Shown: positions 21,877-30,131 of the stretch, in pieces
Layout: the number at the start of each line of letters is the position of its first letter
Numbering within the stretch: position 1 is the stretch's first letter
Source: Hydrogenophilus sp.
GTDB taxonomy: Bacteria; Pseudomonadota; Gammaproteobacteria; Burkholderiales; Thiobacillaceae
Direction of reading: 5' to 3'
Length of the DNA stretch: 64,000 nucleotides
NCBI GenBank assembly: GCA_020725265.1
Contig: DYFK01000001.1
Span: forward strand, 166,969-230,968
The notes under the pieces: generated by a model
What the model was told of the DNA's origin: nothing
Seen by the model: the letters and a program-made list of their open reading frames with translations, nothing else
Databases searched by the model: none
Position numbers and translations under genes: made by a program

Positions 21877-23811
21877 TCATCGGCTTTGAAGACGCAAAAG
21901 ACTATCCAACTGGTTACCATCAATGGCGCGCAACCGTTGTTGCGCATCGACCCAAATCGACTGATCTAATCGTGTATTGGGATGAGTTTCCAGGAAATGC
22001 ATCGTCTTGACCATGCGATCAACAATCCGCTGCAACGTGTCTTCGTTACCAGGCAAGGTTCTAGCAAGGATGGCTGCGGCCAGAATAAGCCGGTCAGCAA
22101 AAAAAATACTTTTTTCGATGCCAGTTCGCCAAGCATCAAGCGCCGCATCGCGGTACCCAGCCCGCTCTAACATTACCCCCGCATAGTATCTACTGAGTCC
22201 ATGCGCGGGATTGCATATGATATTTGCTCTCGCGACGTCCATTCCCCAATTGGTTATCTCCTCGTTTTCCGGCTGATTCGATATAAATGCGAGCGCATCA
22301 ATTCCATATGAAACATAGCAGGGTGCAAGGCGCTGACTTGCCGACATCCGCCAACGCACCTCATCAACCACCTCCTGCCGCATCGCGCCTCCGCCCTCAA
22401 TACCATCAAGTGCCGAAGCCAATTCAGTAGCCATAACATGCTGAGGCATCGGGTGAAACGGCGCAAATATAGCCAGTCGATAAGCCAATTCATAGCGGGG
22501 TAACTCAGGAACAAAACGGGCAAACCATTTCGAATACATGCTGTTACGATCCAATAGCAGCTCGACCATCACATTCCCGAAAAACAGCAGGGCGAGGATG
22601 AGCGCCGACGCTGTCGTCGCCATGCGCCACGACCGAGGCGCCTGAATCGTACGCATCTCACCGATATCAATGGAACTTGGGCGAGCCTGAGCGAAATACA
22701 TGCCAAGCAATAAAGCGACAACGGCGAAATAAAACATGAAATTCGTTGCCGCCTGCAAAAAAATCACCAACGCTCCACCAATGTAACCAAACCGAACAAT
22801 TTCTCTAGTTCTATCCTTTCCATTTCTGAGCGCATTCCACGCCTCCTTGAGAAGCCAAAGTAGCATCGCAAGCATGATTAGCAGCATGGGCAATCCGGCT
22901 TCCAGCCAAAGTTGCAAATAATCGTTATGCGCCCCCCCCCCCCCCGAAACATTTTCCGCTGGCAACCGATACCTTGGATACAGCAGCCGGAAGCTCCCCA
23001 AGCCCGCCCCTAGCCAAGGCTGGTCGAGTGCGGCCAAAACCGCCGATTGCATCAGCATGACTCGTATGGAATCACCCTCTCTTACGGTTTCGGCCAATCT
23101 CAGAAAAATATCCCGATCACCACTCTTGATCCAATCAGATGCCAGGTAAGCGACCAGCACACTTACTGTGAGCGCAACAAGCTTTCTGGAAAATCCAGCA
23201 TGACCACGTGCCAGCCAGAACAACGCCGGAACGACCAGTATCAGCCCCAGTGTGGCGCCACGCGAGGCAATCAGAAAAAAAACCAATCCAGTGCCAGCCA
23301 ATAGAATCAGATACCCGACCCGCCGCCAGCGCGGCTCCCCCCAAGGTTCCATGGCCAAATAATGCGCAAGCAACGGTAATGCCAGCATACCTAGCACCCC
23401 GGCGAAAGTATTAGGATCATTAAATGGGCCTTGCGGCTTTCCTGTATAGGTCTCCGGCCCCTGTATCAACCCCCAAGCCACCAAAGTCGAGAGCAGAACG
23501 ACCAACAACACCGCAGGCGCACGCGTGCCGAAACGATGTACCCCCAACGCCCGCCAAGCAAGATAGGCCATTGGCATACACAACAACACTCCAGCCCGAT
23601 CTAGTGCCAGCCCCACGGACAAGCTCCAGAACAATGTCAAGGGCACCCATGCAAACCAGAATATCTGCATGAAATCAAGCCCGGATATCGGTCTCCAATA
23701 CCGCCCCATGACGAACGCAGGCAGCGCCGCGACAAGCATCAATGCGCCAGCCGCTGGTGTATGGGGCAACAATACGCTGGCACCCAATGCCAAAACAAAA
23801 AGCAGAAGCAT
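21877..23811 (-). CDS. Wzy/PglL-type O-oligosaccharyltransferase or polymerase
   Basis: The 644-residue membrane protein has about ten hydrophobic segments, a large periplasmic loop and a soluble C-terminal domain of some 200 residues. That layout is seen in PglL-type protein O-glycosylation ligases. The loop contains GAGLGSFRLLYPRYRLPAE and the conserved His-Asn of the AHNDYLQLWLEAG motif (H295). ATG 23811 follows GAGGTCGGG. It stands between the pilin gene and the glycan operon, which favours transfer of glycan to pilin over O-antigen polymerisation. Fourteen consecutive G bases encode residues 289-294, just before the histidine. Confidence 0.82.
   Translation of the reverse strand: MLLLFVLALGASVLLPHTPAAGALMLVAALPAFVMGRYWRPISGLDFMQIFWFAWVPLTLFWSLSVGLALDRAGVLLCMPMAYLAWRALGVHRFGTRAPAVLLVVLLSTLVAWGLIQGPETYTGKPQGPFNDPNTFAGVLGMLALPLLAHYLAMEPWGEPRWRRVGYLILLAGTGLVFFLIASRGATLGLILVVPALFWLARGHAGFSRKLVALTVSVLVAYLASDWIKSGDRDIFLRLAETVREGDSIRVMLMQSAVLAALDQPWLGAGLGSFRLLYPRYRLPAENVSGGGGAHNDYLQLWLEAGLPMLLIMLAMLLWLLKEAWNALRNGKDRTREIVRFGYIGGALVIFLQAATNFMFYFAVVALLLGMYFAQARPSSIDIGEMRTIQAPRSWRMATTASALILALLFFGNVMVELLLDRNSMYSKWFARFVPELPRYELAYRLAIFAPFHPMPQHVMATELASALDGIEGGGAMRQEVVDEVRWRMSASQRLAPCYVSYGIDALAFISNQPENEEITNWGMDVARANIICNPAHGLSRYYAGVMLERAGYRDAALDAWRTGIEKSIFFADRLILAAAILARTLPGNEDTLQRIVDRMVKTMHFLETHPNTRLDQSIWVDAQQRLRAIDGNQLDSLLRLQSR
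22932..22945. repeat. G14 homopolymer tract inside the ligase gene
   Basis: The plus strand has fourteen consecutive C bases, read as fourteen G on the coding strand. They specify the last base of Ser289, four glycines (290-293) and the first base of Ala294. The frame is open at this length. Tracts of this kind mutate by slippage and drive on/off switching of surface genes in other bacteria. Length errors in sequencing are also common at such sites. Confidence 0.9.
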
Positions 23812-23828
23812 CCCGACCTCTAAAAGAA

Positions 23829-23854
23829 AAGAGCCGGCCTCATGGCCGGCTCTT
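23829..23854 (-). terminator. Terminator of the pilin gene
   Basis: An 11-base perfect stem (AAGAGCCGGCC with its complement) and a TCAT loop are followed on the minus strand by TTTTCTTTTA. It sits 56 bases past the pilin stop and just before the ligase start at 23811, so it probably separates abundant pilin mRNA from the glycan operon. Confidence 0.85.
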
Positions 23855-23909
23855 TCATACTTCAAGCCACACGCCAAGAAAATGGCGATCAGCTTGGAAT
23901 CGACTCAGG

Positions 23910-24365
23910 TCAGTTGCAAAGACCCAGTGTGTAGCAGGTACCGGTCTTAGCCCAAGTAACCGGACCACCGGCAGCCGCAGCCGCAGTGTTGTCGTTGTTC
24001 CGAGGAGTCATGATAAAAGTAGCGCTATCCACCGCAGCGGTGCCGGTAGCGGTAATGACACCGTTGGTATCGACTTGCAGGTTGGCGACGTTGGCATATG
24101 CCGCGAAGGACGCGGTATCAGGCACGCCATTCTCACCTGCGCCACAATCAGCGGGAGCGTTGCCAGCAAGGATACAACCCTCGACGGCACTCTTCAGCGA
24201 AGCCGTGGAGTTGATCACCTCGGTAAAGCGCGCCTTCTTCGTGTAGGTCTGGTACTGCGGCACCGCGATGGCCGCCAGGATGCCGATGATCGCGACCACG
24301 ATCAGCAGTTCGATCAGGGTAAAGCCGGATTGGCCGGGGCGGGTTTGCATCTGTTTCATCATCAT
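23910..24365 (-). CDS. pilA: Type IV major pilin-like protein
   Basis: The 151-residue prepilin has a short basic leader ([14 protein letters not shown]) cleaved before phenylalanine, then [20 protein letters not shown], the methylated N-terminal helix with the conserved Glu5. Two cysteine pairs are possible: [11 protein letters not shown] in the middle and [10 protein letters not shown] at the end, the latter forming the usual D-loop. An AGGAG lies nine bases before ATG 24365. Three ATG codons stand in a row, so the exact start is uncertain by one or two residues. A sigma-54 promoter lies upstream. Confidence 0.93.
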   Translation of the reverse strand: MMMKQMQTRPGQSGFTLIELLIVVAIIGILAAIAVPQYQTYTKKARFTEVINSTASLKSAVEGCILAGNAPADCGAGENGVPDTASFAAYANVANLQVDTNGVITATGTAAVDSATFIMTPRNNDNTAAAAAGGPVTWAKTGTCYTLGLCN

Positions 24366-24812
24366 GATCCGTTCTCCTGTTTCAGTTAGTGACGCCCAGC
24401 GGGGCGGCGTGGAGCATTAAGCGAGAGGCGTGCCAACCATGCGCGTTCCCTTGCCGCGGCCATTATCGTCCTTTCCGGTGTTTTCTTTAATCCCTTGGCG
24501 AGGCTTGGCTTCGTTGGCGTCACGCCGCGTTTCCCAGCCGGTGGCCGGGCCGGGCCGGGGCGTTCGGTGATGGACGCAGGTGGTTGGCGAGCGACCCGGG
24601 GGTGACGTTTTTTGTCACCTCGTTGCCGTGGATTGTCCAGCCCGATCACGTTGCGAGACACACCGTTTGGCAGGCATCTCGAAAATGCCGTCATTCGCGG
24701 TCTCCATTTGCCCGCGATCCGGACGATCGCGGCATTCCCGCAGACCACGCCCCTTCCCGAGCGCGCGCGATTCGGGTACATCGCAGTTTTCCAGCTTCCC
24801 GCCGCCACGCCC
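24366..24812. other. Intergenic region between pilA and the DUF294 gene
   Basis: This 447-base gap separates divergent genes. It holds the pilA ribosome binding site and sigma-54 promoter (24420-24435) near one end. A short inverted repeat (GGTGAC at 24601-24606, GTCACC at 24614-24619) of unknown meaning lies nearer the DUF294 gene. No protein-coding gene is supported. Confidence 0.6.
24420..24435 (-). promoter_or_regulatory. Sigma-54 promoter of pilA
   Basis: On the minus strand the sequence reads TGGCACGCCTCTCGCT. It matches the consensus TGGCACG-N4-TTGCW at all but one fixed position, with the -24 GG and -12 GC correctly spaced. Transcription would start near 24409, giving a leader of about 45 bases before ATG 24365. 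Pilin genes in many proteobacteria are driven by sigma-54 with the PilS/PilR system. Confidence 0.8.
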
Positions 24813-26705
24813 ATGTCCGCGCCCAATGCCCTGATCCAGGCCACCGTCGATCATCTTGCCCGGTTCGTGCCGTTCGACGGCATGGCGCCGGAACACCTGG
24901 CCTGGCTGGCCGAACGTCTTAAGCTGGCCTATTACGGCAAGGGCGAGACGTTGCTGGCGCCGGCGCACGGGCTGGTGCAAAAGCTGTTCATCATCAAGCA
25001 GGGCGTGGTGCAGGGCGATCAGGGCGATGCCGGGGCCTGGCTGGAGCTGAACGAGGGCGAGTCGTTTCCGCTTGGGGCGTTGTTGTCCTCGCGCGCGGCG
25101 ATTTCCAGTTTCAGGGCGCAAACCGATGTGTTCGCGTATGAACTGGCGGCCGCCGATTTCCATGAACTGCTCAGGCACTCCACGCCGTTTCACGATTTCT
25201 GCACGCGCCGGCTGGCCACCCTGCTGGAGAAGTCGCAGCGCGGCATCCAAGCCAGCTACGCGACGTCTTCATCGGAGCAGCAGTCGCTGCGCAGCCCGCT
25301 GTCCAGCATCGCCCGGCGCAAGCCGGTGACCTGCGCGCCGGACACGCCGCTGCGGTCTGCGCTGGAAACCATCCGCGACAGCGGCATCAGTTCCATCGTG
25401 GTGGTGGAAGCCGAAGGGGACATCCAGCGACCGGTGGGGGTGTTCACGGTGCGCGATCTGATCGGCCGGGTGATTCTTCCGGGCATCGATCTGGCCACGC
25501 CGATCCGCGCGGTGATGACGCCGGAGCCGATGGCGCTGCCGGCCAGCGCGCACGCTTTCGAGGCGGCCTTGATGATGGCCAAGCACGGTTTCCGCCATGT
25601 GCTGGTGATGGATCACGGTTCGCTGAGCGGCGTGGTTTCGGAGAAGGATCTGTTCTCCCTGCAACGGGTCGGCGTGACCCAGATTTCCACGGCGATCCGT
25701 GGCGCCAACGCGCTCGACCAACTGCAACTCGCGGCCGAGGACATCCGCCAGCTCGGCCACAACATGATGGCGCAGGGGGTGGCGGCCGAGCAGTTGACGC
25801 AGATCCTGTCGACGCTCAACGACATCCTGACCCAGCGTGTGATCGAGCTGGAATGCACGGCCGCCGAGTGCCGGCACGCGTTCTGCTGGCTGTCGTTCGG
25901 GTCCGAAGGCCGGCTGGAGCAGACCCTGGCCACCGACCAGGACAACGGCATCATTTTCGTCGCCGCCGACGGCGAGACACCGGAACAGGCACGCGCGGCG
26001 CTGCTGCCGCTGGCCGAGCGCATCAACCGGGCGCTGGATGCGTGCGGTTTTCCGCTGTGCAAGGGCGGCATCATGGCGATGAACCCGAAGTGGTGCCTGT
26101 CGCTGGACGAGTGGAAGGCGACGTTCTCGCGCTGGATCGATTCCGGCGATCCGGAATCGCTGCTCAACGCCAGCATCTTCTTCGATTTCCGCGCCCTGCA
26201 CGGCCGCGCCGAACTGGCCACGCAACTGCGCGAATGGCTGATGGGGCGCACCACGACGACACCGCGCTTCCTGCACCAGATGGCGGCCAACGCCCTGCGC
26301 AACCGGCCGCCGCTGGGCCTGGTGCGGGATTTCGTGGTGTCCTCGGAAGGCGAGCACGCCAATACCCTCGATCTCAAGCTCAACGGCACCACGCCGTTCG
26401 TCGACGCGGCCCGACTGTTCGCGCTGGCCAGCGGTGTCGGCGCCACCGGCACGGCGGCGCGCCTGCGCGCGGCGGGGCCGAAGCTGCGCATCGCCAGCGC
26501 CGAGATCGAAGCCTGGATTTCCGCTTTCTTTTTCATCCAGATGCTGCGTCTGCGCGGCCAGCACGAGGAAAACCTGGCCGGCCAGGTCATGGACAACCGC
26601 ATCGATCCGGACCAGCTCAACGATCTCGACCGGCGCATTCTCAAGGAGGCGTTCCGGCAGGCGCGCAAGGTACAAAGCCGGCTGTCCATGGATTACAAGG
26701 TCTGA
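24813..26705 (+). CDS. Cyclic-nucleotide-binding/CBS/DUF294 nucleotidyltransferase-like protein
   Basis: The 630-residue cytosolic protein has, in order, a cNMP-binding-like domain (residues 10-125, YYGKGETLLAPAHGLVQKLF), a pair of CBS domains (about 165-285, ISSIVVVEAEGDIQRPVGVF and VLVMDHGSLSGVVSEKDLF), and a DUF294 nucleotidyltransferase-like domain (LSFGSEGRLEQTLATDQDNG) with its C-terminal partner. The family resembles GlnD-like and adenylyltransferase regulators, and its target is unknown. It usually sits next to an epsilon-like exonuclease and a DUF4212/symporter pair, exactly as here, so it may regulate that transporter. ATG 24813 starts at the domain boundary. Confidence 0.88.
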   Translation: MSAPNALIQATVDHLARFVPFDGMAPEHLAWLAERLKLAYYGKGETLLAPAHGLVQKLFIIKQGVVQGDQGDAGAWLELNEGESFPLGALLSSRAAISSFRAQTDVFAYELAAADFHELLRHSTPFHDFCTRRLATLLEKSQRGIQASYATSSSEQQSLRSPLSSIARRKPVTCAPDTPLRSALETIRDSGISSIVVVEAEGDIQRPVGVFTVRDLIGRVILPGIDLATPIRAVMTPEPMALPASAHAFEAALMMAKHGFRHVLVMDHGSLSGVVSEKDLFSLQRVGVTQISTAIRGANALDQLQLAAEDIRQLGHNMMAQGVAAEQLTQILSTLNDILTQRVIELECTAAECRHAFCWLSFGSEGRLEQTLATDQDNGIIFVAADGETPEQARAALLPLAERINRALDACGFPLCKGGIMAMNPKWCLSLDEWKATFSRWIDSGDPESLLNASIFFDFRALHGRAELATQLREWLMGRTTTTPRFLHQMAANALRNRPPLGLVRDFVVSSEGEHANTLDLKLNGTTPFVDAARLFALASGVGATGTAARLRAAGPKLRIASAEIEAWISAFFFIQMLRLRGQHEENLAGQVMDNRIDPDQLNDLDRRILKEAFRQARKVQSRLSMDYKV

Positions 26706-26715
26706 GGGCCGCCGC

Positions 26716-27420
26716 GTGGATTTCCTGAAACGCCTGTTCGGTCCGCGCGTCGAGCTCGACGCCGATTCCCGGCGCCGGCTCGATGCCTGGCGCGCCCTGC
26801 CGGCCGAGGATGCCTCGGCTCCGCTCGGCGCGGCCCGTTATGTGGTGGTGGACGTGGAAACCACCGGCCTCGACCTGCACCACGATGACCTGATCGCGAT
26901 CGGCGCCTGCGCGGTCGCCGGCGGTCGCGTGGTCCTGGCCGACAGTTTCGAGGTGGTGCTGCGCCAGGAGCGGGTCAGCGACAAGGACAACATCCTGGTC
27001 CACGGTATCGGCGGCGAGGCCCAGCGCGAGGGCATCGAGCCGGTGGAAGCCCTGTTGCGATTCCTGGAATACCTGGGCAAGACGCCGTTGGTGGCGTTTC
27101 ACGTCGGTTTCGACGAAACCATGATCAAGCGCGCGATCCGTCGCCATCTCGGCTTCGATTTCCGCCATCCCTGGCTGGATCTGGCCTACGTGATGCCCGG
27201 CCTGCTGCCCGAATACGCGCGCAAGCACCGAGCGCTGGACGACTGGACGCGGCATTTCGACATCGGCAACTACGCGCGCCACAGCGCCCTGGCCGACGCG
27301 CTCGCCACCGCGCAATTGTTCTTGGCCGCGCGACCGTTGGCGAACGCGCGCAAGTTCGATAGTTACCACGCCCTGCGCGAGCTGGAAAAGGCCGAGCGCT
27401 GGGCGGCGCGCAGCGGATAG
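26716..27420 (+). CDS. DnaQ-like 3'-5' exonuclease
   Basis: This 234-residue protein starts at GTG 26716, ten bases after the DUF294 gene. The DEDDh exonuclease motifs are present: Exo I VVVDVETTGLDLHHDDLIAI, Exo II VAFHVGFDETMIKRAI, and Exo III HSALADALATAQLF with the catalytic His. It is shorter than DNA polymerase III epsilon plus linker and lacks the clamp-binding region, so it is more likely an accessory exonuclease that travels with DUF294 and the symporter. Substrate unknown. Confidence 0.88.
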   Translation: MDFLKRLFGPRVELDADSRRRLDAWRALPAEDASAPLGAARYVVVDVETTGLDLHHDDLIAIGACAVAGGRVVLADSFEVVLRQERVSDKDNILVHGIGGEAQREGIEPVEALLRFLEYLGKTPLVAFHVGFDETMIKRAIRRHLGFDFRHPWLDLAYVMPGLLPEYARKHRALDDWTRHFDIGNYARHSALADALATAQLFLAARPLANARKFDSYHALRELEKAERWAARSG

Positions 27421-27671
27421 GCGGCGCCGGCGCCCCCTTCCGGCCGCGCCCGACGCGATCCACTCGCCCTGAATCCGGGCTGGAACAGGATTGCTGCACC
27501 GCGTCAATCAGCGCTTTCTAATACAAAGCATTGAATTCTTTTCCCCTATTCCTTTTGTTCTATACTCCGCCGACCTGTCGTGGCTGTCTGCGTAAGGTTC
27601 TGGGGGAGGAGGGCGTGCTCCGGCGCGCTTCCCAGACAGTGCAATCCTTTTTTCAGTATTGGAGGAGCACT

Positions 27672-27935
27672 ATGCAACTGACGGACAAGCACCGTGAGTA
27701 CTGGAGCAGGAACCTGCGGTTGACCGCGATCCTGCTCGCCATCTGGTTCGTCGCGACCTTCGTGGTCATCTTCTTCGCGCGCGAACTCAACGACATCGTC
27801 ATCCTGGGTTTCCCCTTCGCCTTCTACATGGGCGCGCAGGGCTCCCTGATCATCTACGTCCTCGTCATCTGGTTCTACGCCCGGCGCATGAACCAGCTCG
27901 ACCAGGAATACGGCGTCCACGAAGGGGAGGACTGA
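27672..27935 (+). CDS. DUF4212 small membrane subunit of a sodium:solute symporter
   Basis: The 87-residue protein has two hydrophobic helices (LTAILLAIWFVATFVVIFFA and a second near residues 48-66) and the family start YWSRNLRLT. It ends one base before the large symporter subunit starts. DUF4212 proteins are regularly encoded beside VC_2705-type symporters and are thought to be their small subunit. The ribosome site is GGAGGAG, nine bases before the ATG. A 251-base leader region upstream contains complementary segments that may fold. Confidence 0.9.
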   Translation: MQLTDKHREYWSRNLRLTAILLAIWFVATFVVIFFARELNDIVILGFPFAFYMGAQGSLIIYVLVIWFYARRMNQLDQEYGVHEGED

Positions 27936-27936
27936 C

Positions 27937-30051
27937 ATGAGCGCGCCCGGTTCCAACGCCGCATTCTTCAAGCAGCTGAAGAAGTACTACACCTTCTACA
28001 CCGGCGGTTTCATCGCCTTCATCATCGTCCTCGGCATCCTCGAACAGATGGGGCTGTCGGCGAAGATCATCGGCTACATATTCCTGGCCGCCACCATCGC
28101 CCTGTACGCCGGCATCGGCATCATGTCGAAAACCGCCGACGTGTCGGAATACTACGTCGCCGGCCGGAGGGTTCCCGCGCTGTTCAACGGCATGGCGACC
28201 GGCGCCGACTGGATGTCGGCGGCGTCGTTCATCGGCATGGCCGGTACCCTGTACCTCGCCGGTTATGACGGCCTCGCCTTCGTGATGGGCTGGACCGGTG
28301 GCTACGTGCTGGTGGCGCTGTTCCTGGCGCCCTACCTGCGCAAGTTCGGCCAGTTCACCATTCCGGACTTCCTCGGCGCCCGTTACGGCGGCAACCTGCC
28401 GCGCACCATCGGCGTGATCGCCGCCATCATCTGCTCCTTCGTCTACGTGGTGGCGCAGATCTACGGCGTCGGCATCATCACCAGCCGCTTCACCGGCCTG
28501 GAATTCCAAGTGGGCGTGTTCGTCGGTCTGGCCGGCATCCTGGTGTGCTCGTTCCTGGGTGGCATGCGCGCGGTGACCTGGACCCAGGTGGCCCAGTACA
28601 TCATTCTGATCATCGCCTACATGATCCCGGTGGTGTGGCTGTCGGTGCAGCACACCGGCAACCCGATCCCCCAGATCGCCTACGGCCAGGTGCTGCAACA
28701 GGTGACCCAGCTGGAAAACCAGATGAATGACCCGGCCACCGAGCGCGGCGCGATGGAAGCTTCCGCACGCGCCGCCCACAAGGCCAAGCAGACCGAGTTC
28801 GAGGACAAGATCAAGGCCCTCGACGAAGCGGTCGCCGCCGGCACCACCGTCGCCTTCATGGAAGAAGCGCGCGCGGCCGCCGGCAACCCGGCCGACTTCC
28901 CGAGCAAGCCGGAAGACCTGAAAGCCGCTTGGCAAAAGAGCGCCGACGGCCACAAGGCCAAGACCGGCGCGGTTTCCGCGCACGCCACCGCGTTCTCGGG
29001 CAAAGGCGCCGAGGCCAAGCTGATGAAGGAGAACCCCAACGCCACGCCGGCCGAGATTGCCGCCGCGCAGGCCGAGGACGAGCACGCTTCCAACGTCAAG
29101 CGCCGCAACTTCATCGCCCTGGTGCTGTGTCTGATGGTGGGTACCGCGTCGCTGCCGCACATCCTGATGCGCTACTACACCACGCCGTCGGTGCGGGAAG
29201 CGCGCAGGTCGGTGTTCTGGTCGCTGTTCTTCATCTTCCTGCTGTACTTCACCGCGCCGGCGCTGGCCGTGCTGGTCAAGTTCGAGGTGTACAACAACCT
29301 GGTGGGCTCGTCGTTCGCGACGCTGCCAGCCTGGGTCTCGAACTGGGCGGCGGTGGACGCGACCCTGATGAAGATCGTCGACGTCAACCTGGATGGCATC
29401 ATCCAGTTGGCGGAAATCACCATCGGCGGCGACCTGATCGTGCTGGCGACACCGGAAATCGCCGGTCTGCCGTACGTCATCTCCGGCATGGTGGCGGCCG
29501 GCGGCCTCGCGGCCGCGCTGTCGACCGCCGACGGCCTGCTGCTGACCATCGCCAACGCGCTGTCGCATGACGTGTACTACAAGATGATCGACCCGAAGGC
29601 GTCCACCGTTCGCCGCATCACCATCTCCAAGACCCTGCTCCTGGTGGTGGCCCTGACCGCGGCCTACGTGACCTCGCTGAAACCGGGCGACATCCTGTTC
29701 CTGGTCGGCGCGGCGTTCTCGCTGGCGGCTTCGGCGTTCTTCCCGGCGCTGGTGCTCGGCGTATTCTGGAAGCGCGCGAACTACACGGGCGCGGTCGTCG
29801 GCATGCTCGCCGGTCTGGGCGTGTGCATGTACTACATGTACACCACCTACCCGTTCTTCGGTGGCGTCCCGGCCAACGAGTGGTTCGAGATCAAGCCGAT
29901 CGCCGCCGCCGTGTTCGGCATGCCGGTGGGCTTCCTGGGCGTGATCATCGGCTCGCTGATCAGCGCGGCGCCGTCCAAGGAAATCCAGAACCTGGTCGAC
30001 CACGTTCGCTATCCGAGCCTGGAAGGCGACATCGACACCCGGGCGGCGTAA
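27937..30051 (+). CDS. VC_2705-type sodium:solute symporter
   Basis: The 704-residue protein belongs to the SSS family (large VC_2705-like subgroup) and should carry a small organic anion such as acetate with sodium across the inner membrane. The family core is clear: GMATGADWMSAASFIGMAGT, LRKFGQFTIPDFLGARYGG and VAAGGLAAALSTADGLLLTI. Two features are unusual. Residues about 250-383 are a hydrophilic, Lys/Glu/Ala-rich insert likely to be helical. Residues 482-493 (DVNLDGIIQLAE) fit an EF-hand loop. A paralog lies at 36158-38095. Confidence 0.93.
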   Translation: MSAPGSNAAFFKQLKKYYTFYTGGFIAFIIVLGILEQMGLSAKIIGYIFLAATIALYAGIGIMSKTADVSEYYVAGRRVPALFNGMATGADWMSAASFIGMAGTLYLAGYDGLAFVMGWTGGYVLVALFLAPYLRKFGQFTIPDFLGARYGGNLPRTIGVIAAIICSFVYVVAQIYGVGIITSRFTGLEFQVGVFVGLAGILVCSFLGGMRAVTWTQVAQYIILIIAYMIPVVWLSVQHTGNPIPQIAYGQVLQQVTQLENQMNDPATERGAMEASARAAHKAKQTEFEDKIKALDEAVAAGTTVAFMEEARAAAGNPADFPSKPEDLKAAWQKSADGHKAKTGAVSAHATAFSGKGAEAKLMKENPNATPAEIAAAQAEDEHASNVKRRNFIALVLCLMVGTASLPHILMRYYTTPSVREARRSVFWSLFFIFLLYFTAPALAVLVKFEVYNNLVGSSFATLPAWVSNWAAVDATLMKIVDVNLDGIIQLAEITIGGDLIVLATPEIAGLPYVISGMVAAGGLAAALSTADGLLLTIANALSHDVYYKMIDPKASTVRRITISKTLLLVVALTAAYVTSLKPGDILFLVGAAFSLAASAFFPALVLGVFWKRANYTGAVVGMLAGLGVCMYYMYTTYPFFGGVPANEWFEIKPIAAAVFGMPVGFLGVIIGSLISAAPSKEIQNLVDHVRYPSLEGDIDTRAA

Positions 30052-30091
30052 GCCGTCCATCCGCCCGGCCTCGCGCCGGGCCGGTTTTCAA

Positions 30092-30115
30092 GGCCCGCCT
30101 CGCGCGGGCCTTTTT
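30092..30115 (+). terminator. Intrinsic terminator of the symporter operon
   Basis: The stem GGCCCGC/GCGGGCC with a CTCGC loop is followed by TTTTT. A second hairpin (GCCCGGC at 30063-30069 and GCCGGGC at 30075-30081) lies just upstream. Both are between the symporter stop and a convergent glycosyltransferase gene. Confidence 0.85.
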
Positions 30116-30131
30116 CATTGCCGGCGCGCGC

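Noticed and set aside
27561-27566. TATACT box upstream of the DUF4212 gene
   Set aside because: No acceptable -35 hexamer at 16-18 bases was found, so it was not listed as a promoter.
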